Below are positions 1 through 6,656 of a DNA stretch of 8,987 bases, one piece after another (positions within the stretch are counted from its first letter, which is position 1; every line of letters starts with the position of its first letter). The stretch lies in assembly GCA_004376385.1 (NCBI GenBank), contig SOJY01000041.1, positions 1-8,987 of the forward strand. Reading direction: 5' to 3'. The notes beneath the pieces are model-generated. The model had not been told where the DNA came from. It searched no databases and saw nothing but the letters and a program-made list of their open reading frames with translations. Source of the DNA: Candidatus Bathyarchaeum sp. Its GTDB lineage: Archaea; Thermoproteota; Bathyarchaeia; Bathyarchaeales; Bathyarchaeaceae. A program made the translations under genes and the position numbers.

Positions 1-782
1 AAGAGTACGTGAAACTGGTTTCGGAAGAGGTTGAACAAATCAAAATTGCCACTGACTTGGACGGCATTGTTTTGAAAACGGACGCGTTGGGGTCTCTTGA
101 AGCGATTGCTGAGAGTTTGAAACGAAGCGACGTTCCGATAAAGGTGGCTGACGTCGGCGATGTTTCTCGTCGTGACGTAACTGAAGCTGCAATTGTTAAA
201 GAACGTGAACCTCTTCATGGAGTTATTTTAGCCTTCAACGTTAAGGTGTTGCCAGACGCCGAGGAAGAAGCAAGAAACCGTGATGTTCCCATTTTTAATC
301 ACAAAATCATTTACAATCTTATCGACGATTACCTTCAATGGATGAAAAAAGAGAAGGAGACCCGGCTTGGAGAAGAATTTGACAGATTAGTGAAGCCGAG
401 CAAAGTGAAGTTTCTTCCAGGTTATGTTTTCAGGAAAGCTAAACCCGCTGTTATTGGCGTAGAAGTTTTGGCGGGCCGTATAAAACCGAGACACATTCTT
501 GTTAAGGAAGATGGACGTAACGTTGGGGAGATCATGCAGATTCAGGATAAGGGCAAAGCGGCATCGGAAGCTAATGTTGGGTCGCAGGTAGCCGTTTCGT
601 TAAGCAAAACCATCGTGGGTCGCCACATTCACGAGGGAGAGGTTTTCTATGTTAGGGTGCCTGAAGCGCATGCAAAGGTCTTGTTGACTAAGTTTCAAGA
701 TCGTTTGACTCCCGAAGAAATTGGTGTATTGAACGAGTTTATTGAAATCATGAGGCTTGAGTCTCCTTTTTGGGCGGCTTAG
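1..782 (+). CDS. infB: Archaeal translation initiation factor IF-2 / aIF5B, C-terminal part (5' truncated by window)
   Basis: This is the C-terminal ~259 residues of the GTPase that promotes ribosomal subunit joining and initiator-tRNA placement in the cytoplasm. The reading frame is open to the window edge (GAG TAC precede GTG at 9), so that GTG is an internal valine and not a start. The G domain lies outside the window. Visible are the alpha/beta domain III (IATDLDGIVLKTDALGSLEA, then VKVADVGDVSRRDV and the ILAFNVKV strand) and the domain IV beta-barrel (KFLPGYVFRKAKPAVIGVEV, GRIKPRHILV, VGSQVAVSL), ending in the helix-forming LTPEEIGVLNEFIEIM. The full family protein is about 600 residues. 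A T7 run directly follows the TAG stop, which suggests the transcript ends here. The identification is firm from motif content; the missing part simply lies upstream. Confidence 0.95.
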   Translation, partial: EYVKLVSEEVEQIKIATDLDGIVLKTDALGSLEAIAESLKRSDVPIKVADVGDVSRRDVTEAAIVKEREPLHGVILAFNVKVLPDAEEEARNRDVPIFNHKIIYNLIDDYLQWMKKEKETRLGEEFDRLVKPSKVKFLPGYVFRKAKPAVIGVEVLAGRIKPRHILVKEDGRNVGEIMQIQDKGKAASEANVGSQVAVSLSKTIVGRHIHEGEVFYVRVPEAHAKVLLTKFQDRLTPEEIGVLNEFIEIMRLESPFWAA

Positions 783-784
783 CA

Positions 785-791
785 TTTTTTT
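785..791 (+). terminator. Poly-T terminator after aIF5B
   Basis: A run of seven T residues starts three bases after the aIF5B TAG stop, with no preceding stem-loop. This is the usual form of an archaeal U-tract terminator. It separates aIF5B from the pilus operon. Confidence 0.5.
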
Positions 792-827
792 GGTTGTTGC
801 GATGTAAGTGATTCTGAATACATAGAT

Positions 828-846
828 TTTATTAAGTCTTAATATA
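828..846 (+). promoter_or_regulatory. Candidate TATA region of the pilus operon
   Basis: The A/T-rich stretch contains two archaeal TATA-like elements, TTTATTA at 828-834 and TTAATATA at 839-846. Either would place transcription start near 857-872 and give the ATPase mRNA a leader of roughly 55-70 bases. It is the only obvious A/T block between the aIF5B terminator and the ATPase. The assignment is by position and composition only. Confidence 0.35.
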
Positions 847-917
847 CACTATGTTTTTGTCATGAATCCCGTGAACCGGTTCAAGCAGTCAGTTCCCTAT
901 CGGAAGAACTAAAAAAC

Positions 918-921
918 GGAG
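918..921 (+). promoter_or_regulatory. Shine-Dalgarno site deciding the ATPase start
   Basis: GGAG at 918-921 lies five bases before GTG 927. The in-frame ATG at 936 would be 14 bases away, and its nearest purine-rich stretch is too close. This favours the GTG start. Confidence 0.55.
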
Positions 922-926
922 CAAAC

Positions 927-2453
927 GTGAGGCTAATGAAAACTAAATCAAAAACAATACATGAAAGAAAAGCATCCGTTTTCCGGGAGGTATACCCCAT
1001 CCATGAGCCCTACGTCTACGCCGCAGTTGTTACTGAACCAAACACTCAACGAATAAAATATGAATTGATCGAACCTACCATTCTAAAAGAAGAGGAAAAA
1101 CAACTCAAAGAAATCAAAGCTATATTGGTTGAGGAAATCGATGTCAACCTCAAAGAAATCGGAACACGAAGCAAGGCTGAAGATTACCTCAAAATAAAGA
1201 TTCGTGAAATAATCAAGGACTATCGCCTCAAAATCGCTGAGGAAGCCGTGGACAAATTCATGTACTATATTATACGCGATTTTCTAGGCTACGGGAAAAT
1301 AGATCCTTTAATGAAAGACCCTCTGATCGAAGATATTTCAGCAGATGGCGTCAACATACCAATCTACGTTTGGCATCGCGACTACGAATCACTTCCAACA
1401 AATATTATTTTCAAAGATGAAGAGGAACTGAACTCCTTCATAGTAAGGCTAGCTTATTTGGCGAGAAAAAACATCTCCCTTGCGATGCCAATACTTGACG
1501 CTTCTCTACCTGACGGTAGCCGGATACAGATGACCTACGGAAATGAAATTACCCGCAGAGGGTCAACGTTTACTATACGTCGTTTCCGTGTCGACCCCCT
1601 AACCATTTCCGACTTGATTTCCCTCGGCACTATTTCATCTGAGATGGCTGCATATTTCTGGTATGGCATCGAAAATCGGGCATCCATTATTGTAGCTGGG
1701 GGTGTTGCTGCGGGAAAAACGACTGTACTCAACTGTTTTTCGATGTTCATCAAACCTGGACTGAAGTTAGTTAGTGTAGAGGATACTGCTGAGTTAAATC
1801 TGCCTCATGAAAACTGGATTCCATCGGTTGCAAGAACAGGGTTTGGGGATACTAGAGATGGAGCTGGAGCTATCACTTTGTTTGATCTTTTGAGGGCAGC
1901 TGTTAGGCAGAGACCTGATTATCTAATTGTGGGCGAGGTTCGGGGAGAAGAAGCTTACACTCTTTTTCAGGCAATGGCAACAGGTCATCTGGGAATGGCA
2001 ACAATTCACGGTGAATCTGCGAGTTCAGTTATTCACCGTTTGGAATCAGAGCCAATGAATATTCCGAAACCGCTCCTGACAATGATTGATGCTATAACGA
2101 TTCAGTTGCGAACAGAAATTAATGGGAAACCCGTCCGAAGAACTCGCGCAGTGACAGAGATTGTTGGTTTAGATCCAAAGACAAGGGAACTGTTAACCAA
2201 TGAAGTGTATCGGTGGGATGCAAGACATGACACTTTCGAGTATTCTGGTCATAGTCACATCTTGGAAGAAAAAATGAAACGTAATGGGCTTAATGAAGAA
2301 GAGGTTCATGAGGAGCTTAATCGAAGAAAAACGGTACTAGATTGGATGGTGAAAAAGGGGATTCGCAAGTACACCGACGTCGTTTCCGTCATCAGAGACT
2401 ACTATGTTGATCCCATCCGCGTCTTTCGAAAGGCTAGGTTGGGAACATCATGA
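927..2453 (+). CDS. Type II/IV secretion (archaeal pilus) assembly ATPase, GspE/TadA/FlaI superfamily
   Basis: This is a cytoplasmic hexameric ATPase of the secretion superfamily that drives pilus subunit assembly through the membrane platform. It has 508 residues, the usual length for archaeal pilus ATPases. The N-terminal third is charged and helical, followed by the conserved FLGYGKIDPLMKDPLIEDIS region (about 119-138) and the arginine-rich ITRRGSTFTIRRF (208-220). The Walker A loop GGVAAGKT is at 258-265 (Lys264), the Asp-box VEDTAEL at 284-290, the Walker B region DYLIVGEVRGEEA at 331-343, and the His-box ATGHLGMATIHG at 351-362. All catalytic motifs look intact, and no membrane segment is seen. 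The start is GTG, supported by GGAG at 918. The stop overlaps the next gene's ATG (ATGA), implying translational coupling with the T2SSF gene. The adjacent platform and pilin genes support a pilus role; it lacks the archaellum accessory genes, so an archaellum motor is less likely. Confidence 0.93.
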   Translation: MRLMKTKSKTIHERKASVFREVYPIHEPYVYAAVVTEPNTQRIKYELIEPTILKEEEKQLKEIKAILVEEIDVNLKEIGTRSKAEDYLKIKIREIIKDYRLKIAEEAVDKFMYYIIRDFLGYGKIDPLMKDPLIEDISADGVNIPIYVWHRDYESLPTNIIFKDEEELNSFIVRLAYLARKNISLAMPILDASLPDGSRIQMTYGNEITRRGSTFTIRRFRVDPLTISDLISLGTISSEMAAYFWYGIENRASIIVAGGVAAGKTTVLNCFSMFIKPGLKLVSVEDTAELNLPHENWIPSVARTGFGDTRDGAGAITLFDLLRAAVRQRPDYLIVGEVRGEEAYTLFQAMATGHLGMATIHGESASSVIHRLESEPMNIPKPLLTMIDAITIQLRTEINGKPVRRTRAVTEIVGLDPKTRELLTNEVYRWDARHDTFEYSGHSHILEEKMKRNGLNEEEVHEELNRRKTVLDWMVKKGIRKYTDVVSVIRDYYVDPIRVFRKARLGTS

Positions 2454-3454
2454 CTGCAAGCAAACTGAGAAAGTGGCTCAAAAAAGTTTACTACCGAGCC
2501 AAGAATGCTTTCCGGGGCACTTCCTCTCCAGGTAACAGCCGTTTTTCTCGGTGGATTGAGAGTCTTAGATTAGCCGCGACTAAACCGCAGGTTTTTGCTT
2601 ATCAACTTGTCGGGGGAAGATCATCACGGCTTTTTCCGTTATTCAAAGACCTTGATGCCAGTTTAAAGAAGTCGGGGATGAAAAGTAACTTCAAAGCTTA
2701 TGTCAGCACAACAATTCTGGCGAGTCTGCTGCTGTCGGCTTCAATTATGGTTGTTGTTCCAGTGCTTCTGTTTTTCATCTTTAAACTTTCTCTCGTTATG
2801 GCGTTTCTTTTTGGAGTAGGAGTGAGTCTACTTGCTGGAGCTGTAACTGTGATGGCTTTCTATGCTTATCCAAGCTACCGAGCAGACAACTGGAAAAGAG
2901 AATTAGAAGATGACCTCCCTTTCACTGTAGGGTATATGTCGATTTTAGCTGGGGCTGGTGTACCTCCCGATTTTATATGGCGTTCTTTGGCGCAAGTTGA
3001 CGCCTCGTTGGCAGTTTCTAACGTGGCGAAAAACGTGGTTCGGAACGTAGAGCTTTTCGGTTTTGACATTATCTCAGCGTTGGAAACTACATCCAAACGA
3101 ACACCTTCTGAAAGATTCAAAGAGCTAATTGAAGGCTTTATTTCAGTAGTTCACTCAGGAGGCAACTTGGTAAAATATCTTAGAAACCGATCGCAGCAAT
3201 ACATGAAATTAAAGCAGCTTGCGCTGAAAAGTTTCTCGGATAGTCTTGCAGTTTTGGCGGAGTTTTATGTTACTCTGATGGTGGCGGGGTCACTCATCTT
3301 TGTAGTAATGCTTGCGGTTATGGCAATGCTGGGTGGCGGAGGATTTGGTCCGTTTGACTCTCGTCTATTGTTGCAGCTTTTGACCTATCTCGGCTTGCCT
3401 ATTGGCTCCATAGTATTTCTGGTAATCTTAGATATGATTTCACCGAAGAGATGA
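2450..3454 (+). CDS. T2SSF-domain membrane platform protein, first copy (TadC/FlaJ-like)
   Basis: This is an integral inner-membrane platform protein on which the ATPase acts during pilus assembly. It has 334 residues. A strongly basic, cytosolic N-terminus (RKWLKKVYYRAKNAFR, 7-22) is followed by two hydrophobic spans (about 85-111 and 113-139). Next comes a cytoplasmic helical T2SSF region (about 150-262, with ELEDDLPF, ILAGAGVPPDFIW and the helix ending VVHSGGNLVKYL), then two more spans (about 268-294 and 307-329). This span pair/loop/span pair layout is that of one FlaJ/TadC-type unit. Its ATG overlaps the ATPase stop by four bases, so it is probably translated by coupling; no strong ribosome site is seen. 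The second unit follows after three bases. Function is assigned by topology, domain pattern and operon context; the exact partner specificity is unknown. Confidence 0.88.
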   Translation: MTASKLRKWLKKVYYRAKNAFRGTSSPGNSRFSRWIESLRLAATKPQVFAYQLVGGRSSRLFPLFKDLDASLKKSGMKSNFKAYVSTTILASLLLSASIMVVVPVLLFFIFKLSLVMAFLFGVGVSLLAGAVTVMAFYAYPSYRADNWKRELEDDLPFTVGYMSILAGAGVPPDFIWRSLAQVDASLAVSNVAKNVVRNVELFGFDIISALETTSKRTPSERFKELIEGFISVVHSGGNLVKYLRNRSQQYMKLKQLALKSFSDSLAVLAEFYVTLMVAGSLIFVVMLAVMAMLGGGGFGPFDSRLLLQLLTYLGLPIGSIVFLVILDMISPKR

Positions 3455-3457
3455 TTT

Positions 3458-4273
3458 ATGCCTAAAATTGAAACGTGGGAAAAGAAAATCGCTTGGATTG
3501 TCTCGGGTGCCTTAGGGGTCACTATATGCGCGACGGCTCTTCTCATTCTTAGGGGCAGTCCACTCCTCGATGAGTATTTCCTATTGGCGGTGGTGATTAC
3601 TGTTTTTCCTCCAGCCGTCCTCGATTACGTGGACTACCGTTGGAAACGTTCTGTAGACAAGTATCTCCCTGATCTCTTCCGGAGCATAGTTCAAGCCCAA
3701 AAAGCGGGGATGACTTTGCCGCAAGCAGTGGAAGAAGCTTCTAAGAGGAAGTATGGTCCTATGACTAAAGAGCTGCAGAAAATGGTGGCTCAGATGAGCT
3801 GGGGGGTGTCATTTGAAGATGCCCTGCAGTCCTTAGGTAAACGTGTTGACACAGCTCTTTTGCGGCAAACAATTCCTTTGATTCTTGAAGCTCAGCGGTC
3901 GGGAGGGCAGGTTGAGAAGGTTTTTGAGCCGCTAGAAGAGTTTGTGCGGACAACTTTAACGTTTGATGCTGAGCGTAAAACTCAGATTAGGCCTTATCTT
4001 GCAATCATCTATGTGGCATTTTTTGTTTTCCTCTTCACGATTATTATGCTCTTCAAATCCTTCTTTGTTGACATGGTGGATTTTGAACTCAGCCAATTTG
4101 AGTTGATGCCGCCCAGTGAAGCAAGAAGCATCTTTTTTCACATGAGCGCCATCCAAGCATTCTTTGGAGGTCTTGTGGCTGGAAAAATGGGTGAAGGAAC
4201 AGTTGGCGGCGGTCTGAAACACAGTGTTATTCTTTTGCTCTGTGGATATCTGGCCTTCAAATTTGTGGTGTAA
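3458..4273 (+). CDS. T2SSF-domain membrane platform protein, second copy (TadC/FlaJ-like)
   Basis: This is the second platform protein of the pilus machine, 271 residues and shorter than its partner. Two N-terminal spans (about 12-31 and 38-58) are followed by the cytoplasmic T2SSF helical domain (about 65-175; LPDLFRSIVQAQKAGMTLPQ near 70-89, then GPMTKELQKMVAQMSWGVSF, then IPLILEAQRSGGQVEKVFEP). Further hydrophobic spans lie at about 180-203, 228-242 and 254-271. It lacks the long basic N-terminal tail of the first copy. The two are clearly paralogous in design but diverged in sequence, so they probably form a heteromeric platform; paired T2SSF proteins are known in other archaeal pilus systems. 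The ATG lies three bases after the preceding stop, with a weak purine stretch (GAAGAG) upstream. The pilin gene follows 14 bases after its stop. Confidence 0.88.
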   Translation: MPKIETWEKKIAWIVSGALGVTICATALLILRGSPLLDEYFLLAVVITVFPPAVLDYVDYRWKRSVDKYLPDLFRSIVQAQKAGMTLPQAVEEASKRKYGPMTKELQKMVAQMSWGVSFEDALQSLGKRVDTALLRQTIPLILEAQRSGGQVEKVFEPLEEFVRTTLTFDAERKTQIRPYLAIIYVAFFVFLFTIIMLFKSFFVDMVDFELSQFELMPPSEARSIFFHMSAIQAFFGGLVAGKMGEGTVGGGLKHSVILLLCGYLAFKFVV

Positions 4274-4274
4274 C

Positions 4275-4279
4275 GGGAG
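4275..4279 (+). promoter_or_regulatory. Shine-Dalgarno site deciding the first pilin start
   Basis: GGGAG at 4275-4279 lies eight bases before GTG 4288. The overlapping ATG at 4286 is followed at once by TGA and cannot be the start, so GTG is the chosen initiator. Confidence 0.6.
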
Positions 4280-4287
4280 AGAAAAAT

Positions 4288-4689
4288 GTGAGGAAACTAT
4301 CGTGGAACAGGAGGGGAATAACCCCGGTCTTAAGCAGTCTCTTATTGACGGTTATTGCAGTGGCGGGTATGTCGATTGCTGTTAGCGCTACATATGTTAT
4401 CACGGATGGGCTTCACGACAATATGGGCGAACGCCTCATTGTTGAGGATGTTTGGTTTACAACAGGTCAAGTTTCGTTGTATCTTCGTAACGTGGGCAAG
4501 GTTTCGATCAAGGTAGCCGCCGTGTATGTAAATCGTACAGACCAATCGTTTACGTCTCTTGAGTTGGAACAGGATAAACATGGCTGGTTGAATGTCACTT
4601 ACAGCTGGAACGCAGACTCCACATACGAGATTAAGGTTGTAACTAGGAGGGGAACCAAGGTTGTGGATTATTACATGTCGCCGTCTTAA
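4288..4689 (+). CDS. Small type IV pilin, first of a tandem pair
   Basis: This is a secreted structural pilus subunit of 133 residues. A short basic leader (MRKLSWNRRG) is followed by ITPVLSSLLLTVIAVAG and a hydrophobic helix to about residue 38. This is the archaeal pilin class III signal: prepilin peptidase would cut after Gly10 and leave the hydrophobic helix as the assembly core. The remainder is a beta-rich domain with two N-glycosylation sequons, N82-R-T and N102-V-T, and the terminal strand YEIKVVTRRGTKVV (113-126). That strand is shared with the next gene product (YTIKVVTERGNVAV), so the two are likely duplicates. The start is GTG with GGGAG at 4275. The 3' end overlaps the next gene by 29 bases. 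No prepilin peptidase gene lies in this window. Major versus minor pilin status cannot be told. Confidence 0.85.
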   Translation: MRKLSWNRRGITPVLSSLLLTVIAVAGMSIAVSATYVITDGLHDNMGERLIVEDVWFTTGQVSLYLRNVGKVSIKVAAVYVNRTDQSFTSLELEQDKHGWLNVTYSWNADSTYEIKVVTRRGTKVVDYYMSPS

Positions 4690-5041
4690 AAGGGATCGCC
4701 GTGGCATCAGCAACATAATCGTCATCGCCCTTAGCCTAGTGATTATCTTGGCTATAGTCTCGAATATTGTCTTGTGGAACTACGAGATGAACCAGATGGA
4801 CTGGGAAAAAATGAAAGAGAACGTTATCATCACCAACGTTGAGCGCGTCACTTACGGGTCTCAATTTACCTTCGAAAATGATGGAGGTCTAACCGTCCAT
4901 CTGGTCTCATTATGGATAATCAACTCAACAGACCATCAACGTTACGATATAAACGTCTTCGTAAATTCTGCGGCAACCAAAAATTACCTTCGTGATGACG
5001 TCTCTTTACCAACAGGCAGTTACACCATTAAAGTTGTAACT
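4630..5041 (+). repeat. Diverged tandem gene duplication mark in the two pilins
   Basis: ATTAAGGTTGTAACT at 4630-4644 and ATTAAAGTTGTAACT at 5027-5041 match at 14 of 15 bases and encode the shared IKVVT strand near the C-terminus of both pilins. The rest of the two genes is much more diverged. This fits an old tandem duplication with one constrained strand. Confidence 0.5.
4645..4652 (+). promoter_or_regulatory. Shine-Dalgarno site for the second pilin, inside the first pilin gene
   Basis: AGGAGGGG lies within the coding sequence of the first pilin, eight bases upstream of TTG 4661 (ten if only AGGAGG pairs). It is the best ribosome site in the operon and supports the otherwise weak TTG start. 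In the first pilin frame it encodes part of T-R-R-G. Confidence 0.55.
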
Positions 5042-5077
5042 GAACGAGGAAACGTAGCAGTCTATTCTGGAAATTAA
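4661..5077 (+). CDS. Small type IV pilin, second of a tandem pair
   Basis: This is a pilus subunit of 138 residues. The leader MWIITCRRLKRDRRG is followed by ISNIIVIALSLVIILAIVSN, giving predicted prepilin peptidase cleavage after Gly15 and a hydrophobic helix to about residue 39. The mature domain is beta-rich, has one sequon (N88-S-T), and ends in YTIKVVTERGNVAVYSGN, matching the C-terminal strand of the preceding pilin. The start is TTG: no ATG or GTG exists in frame before the RRG motif, and a strong AGGAGGGG lies upstream. The gene overlaps the first pilin by 29 bases, so their synthesis is probably coupled. A weak start on a structural subunit suggests that it is made in smaller amount, perhaps as a minor or tip pilin; that is inference. 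Its stop lies one base from the stop of the convergent zinc-ribbon gene, and no terminator is seen. Confidence 0.82.
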   Translation: MWIITCRRLKRDRRGISNIIVIALSLVIILAIVSNIVLWNYEMNQMDWEKMKENVIITNVERVTYGSQFTFENDGGLTVHLVSLWIINSTDHQRYDINVFVNSAATKNYLRDDVSLPTGSYTIKVVTERGNVAVYSGN

Positions 5078-5078
5078 C

Positions 5079-6053
5079 TTATTTGTTACACAAAGTCTTC
5101 AATGCTTCTATTACTGCATTCTGATCTTTGGCTTCAACCAAATCTATTTTGTAAAGTGATGCCAATTTCCTGCCGGTCTCGCTCATCTTTGGAATCGCAA
5201 CAAGACAAGCTTTCTCTGGGTTAGCATCAAAAATCTTAGCGAACATAGAAATCACTGACTGCTCAGATACAACATCATCTGAAGTTGCGAGGTCAATCGC
5301 AGTTGTGTTCTTCTTTCCAGCGGAGACTGCAGTTAAATCAAACATGTGACGGGTTCCAGATTTTCCATTTAAGAAACCGGGACTTTCTACTTCGAATCCC
5401 AGACCTTCCAAAAACTCCATTATCGGACCAATCATAATCCAGCCCAGCGTTGCCTCTTTCGCGGCTTCTGAGGTCAAACTGTAGGAGTAAACGTTTTTGT
5501 AGATGGCTTCGTCAAAAGTGAAGTTTTCGTGGCATTCACGACAGAAATGGGCTGGAACAGGAATGTCAAAGCTCTTGGCACATTGATTGCATGTGCACCA
5601 TACTCCTGCTTTGTGATAGTCCAAATCAGGAGTAGTTAGTTCCTTGTTGCATCTGGGACAGACTAGTTTGTCTTCTTTCTGAAAGTGGTCTTCGGTGTCT
5701 ATGTATCCACATTTTATGTGTTCAATCAAGGCGCTCTTCTTAATGTCGAATGCTTTGCAGTGGGGACAAGTATAGTGGATAGAAACATTCGCTGAACTAC
5801 AAGACGGACAATAGATGATTTTGTCGTAAAGCTTCCTCTCTAGAACACCGCCCTCAAACAGTTTCTGCAAAAAGTCGTCCGTGCTAGAGGAGCCCACAAC
5901 GATCTCGTCTACAATTGGATACCTAAAACCATGCTTCGGGTCAAAAGTCGGATTCAATGTGCCAAGCTCATCGCTCACAAACTTGCTGATAAGAAGCTGC
6001 ACTTTATGATCTTTGTACAGCCTAAACAGTTCCTTTTTCGAAGCTTTCGGCAT
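5079..6053 (-). CDS. Multi-zinc-ribbon protein, TackOD1-like, with a C-terminal endonuclease-fold-like domain
   Basis: This is a 324-residue soluble protein that starts at ATG 6053 behind a strong AAGGAGA. An N-terminal region without cysteines (1-80) is followed by a cysteine-dense centre with CPSC (82-85), CPHC (96-99), His112 and Cys115, CPRC (132-135), CTCNQC (153-158) and CREC (171-174). This is enough for about three zinc sites. The spacing and the phrases IEHIKCGYI, LVCPRCNKEL and HFCRECHENFTF recall the Thaumarchaeal output domain TackOD1, thought to be an output module of signalling proteins. I name that from memory of the family. No receiver or kinase domain is attached. The C-terminal part (about 208-310) reads like a PD-(D/E)XK/Mrr-type fold: GFEVESPG, then RHMFDLTA (Asp239), then TTAIDLATSD, then CLVAIPKMSETGRKLASLYKIDLVEA. 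The expected E/Q-x-K is D254-x-A256, so nuclease activity is doubtful. A DNA-binding or regulatory role is possible but not shown. Confidence 0.65.
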   Translation of the reverse strand: MPKASKKELFRLYKDHKVQLLISKFVSDELGTLNPTFDPKHGFRYPIVDEIVVGSSSTDDFLQKLFEGGVLERKLYDKIIYCPSCSSANVSIHYTCPHCKAFDIKKSALIEHIKCGYIDTEDHFQKEDKLVCPRCNKELTTPDLDYHKAGVWCTCNQCAKSFDIPVPAHFCRECHENFTFDEAIYKNVYSYSLTSEAAKEATLGWIMIGPIMEFLEGLGFEVESPGFLNGKSGTRHMFDLTAVSAGKKNTTAIDLATSDDVVSEQSVISMFAKIFDANPEKACLVAIPKMSETGRKLASLYKIDLVEAKDQNAVIEALKTLCNK

Positions 6054-6059
6054 GTATTG

Positions 6060-6066
6060 TCTCCTT
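6060..6066 (-). promoter_or_regulatory. Shine-Dalgarno site of the zinc-ribbon gene
   Basis: Read on the minus strand, AAGGAGA ends six bases before ATG 6053. It is a near-perfect site that fixes the start and suggests a transcript with a leader. Confidence 0.7.
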
Positions 6067-6220
6067 TTCTGACTTGCGGCGTAGGAGGTAATCTTAACCG
6101 CGTCTAGGATGCATGCTATGCTTCAAAGTCATTTAAAATGTTATGGAGAAGTAATTTGTATTTTGCATTCATCTTTTAATTACACAGTATACACGACATC
6201 TTAGTGTGTGAAATAATTCA

Positions 6221-6277
6221 TAGGAAGCACGTCAATTTACATATCAAAAGTGGGTCGAATAGGACGAGCACTTCCTA
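6221..6277. repeat. Imperfect inverted repeat in the gene-free interval
   Basis: TAGGAAG at 6221-6227 pairs perfectly with CTTCCTA at 6271-6277. After a small internal loop, CGTC (6230-6233) pairs with GACG (6263-6266), leaving a 29-base loop. It could be an operator, a small structured RNA or the trace of an excised element. The seven-base arms alone could arise by chance. Confidence 0.35.
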
Positions 6278-6354
6278 CAGGTCACTTAACAAAGGTTCTA
6301 TTTTAAAATTCGCGATAATACACTTTCAAATTCGTGTACAAAATGACGTTTTAG

Positions 6355-6642
6355 GGAGATAGAGAGCAAGTCAAAATTAATAAGAATATCAGTATCCTAA
6401 CTAATACACATAAAACAAATCTTGTTGAAGGCACTTACAAGATCATAGCCACTTTCGAAGGATCCAAATCGTATGGTTCTTCATTTGATACAACCTACAT
6501 AACAATAGATCCAGCACCATCAGCGGCACAGCCAATAGAAACGGAAGAACCTACAGCAGCATTTGCCTTAACCACCACAGAACTAGCCATAATCGCGGTA
6601 GTAGGTATCGTTGCCTTCTGGGCAATTAGAAAACGAGAATAA
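6355..6642 (+). pseudogene. C-terminal remnant of a cell-surface protein (Ig-like strand, linker, membrane anchor)
   Basis: This frame is open for about 95 codons after a TAG at 6352-6354 but holds no ATG, GTG or TTG, so it cannot be an ordinary gene. It encodes a recognisable C-terminus: a beta-strand part (EGTYKIIATFEGSKSYG, codons from 6427), a short linker rich in Pro, Glu, Ala and Thr (APSAAQPIETEEPTAAF), then LTTTELAIIAVVGIVAFWAI and the basic end RKRE. This is the usual ending of large exported archaeal S-layer-like or beta-propeller proteins, with an anchor and short cytoplasmic tail. The tail end is intact and followed by a strong T-rich terminator, so the loss of the N-terminal part may be fairly recent. 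Upstream frames show stops and no clear homologous segment. An assembly error is a possible alternative. Confidence 0.7.
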
Positions 6643-6656
6643 AACCTCAACAGCCC

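Larger units (their letters stand above)
6054..6354. other. Gene-free A/T-rich interval
   Basis: No reading frame on either strand has a credible start and length here. Apart from the minus-strand ribosome site at 6060-6066, it should hold the promoter of the zinc-ribbon gene; several A/T blocks (for example around 6131-6140 and 6176-6182) could be its TATA box, and none stands out. An imperfect dyad occupies 6221-6277. I see no tRNA, C/D-box RNA or CRISPR repeat. Confidence 0.6.

Noticed and set aside
927..4273. Archaellum (flaI/flaJ) locus
   Set aside because: The ATPase and platform families overlap, but the platform is split into two genes and no archaellum accessory genes or archaellin-like long filament genes are present. 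A type IV pilus is the better reading.
4313..4325. Palindrome GGGG-AATAA-CCCC and nearby AGGAGGGG at 4309-4316
   Set aside because: These bases encode the conserved R-R-G-I-T-P cleavage motif of the first pilin, so codon constraint explains them.
4342..4725. Minus-strand open frame of 127 codons
   Set aside because: It lies opposite both pilin genes, whose signal peptides, ribosome sites and shared C-terminal strand are convincing. It has no recognisable motif.
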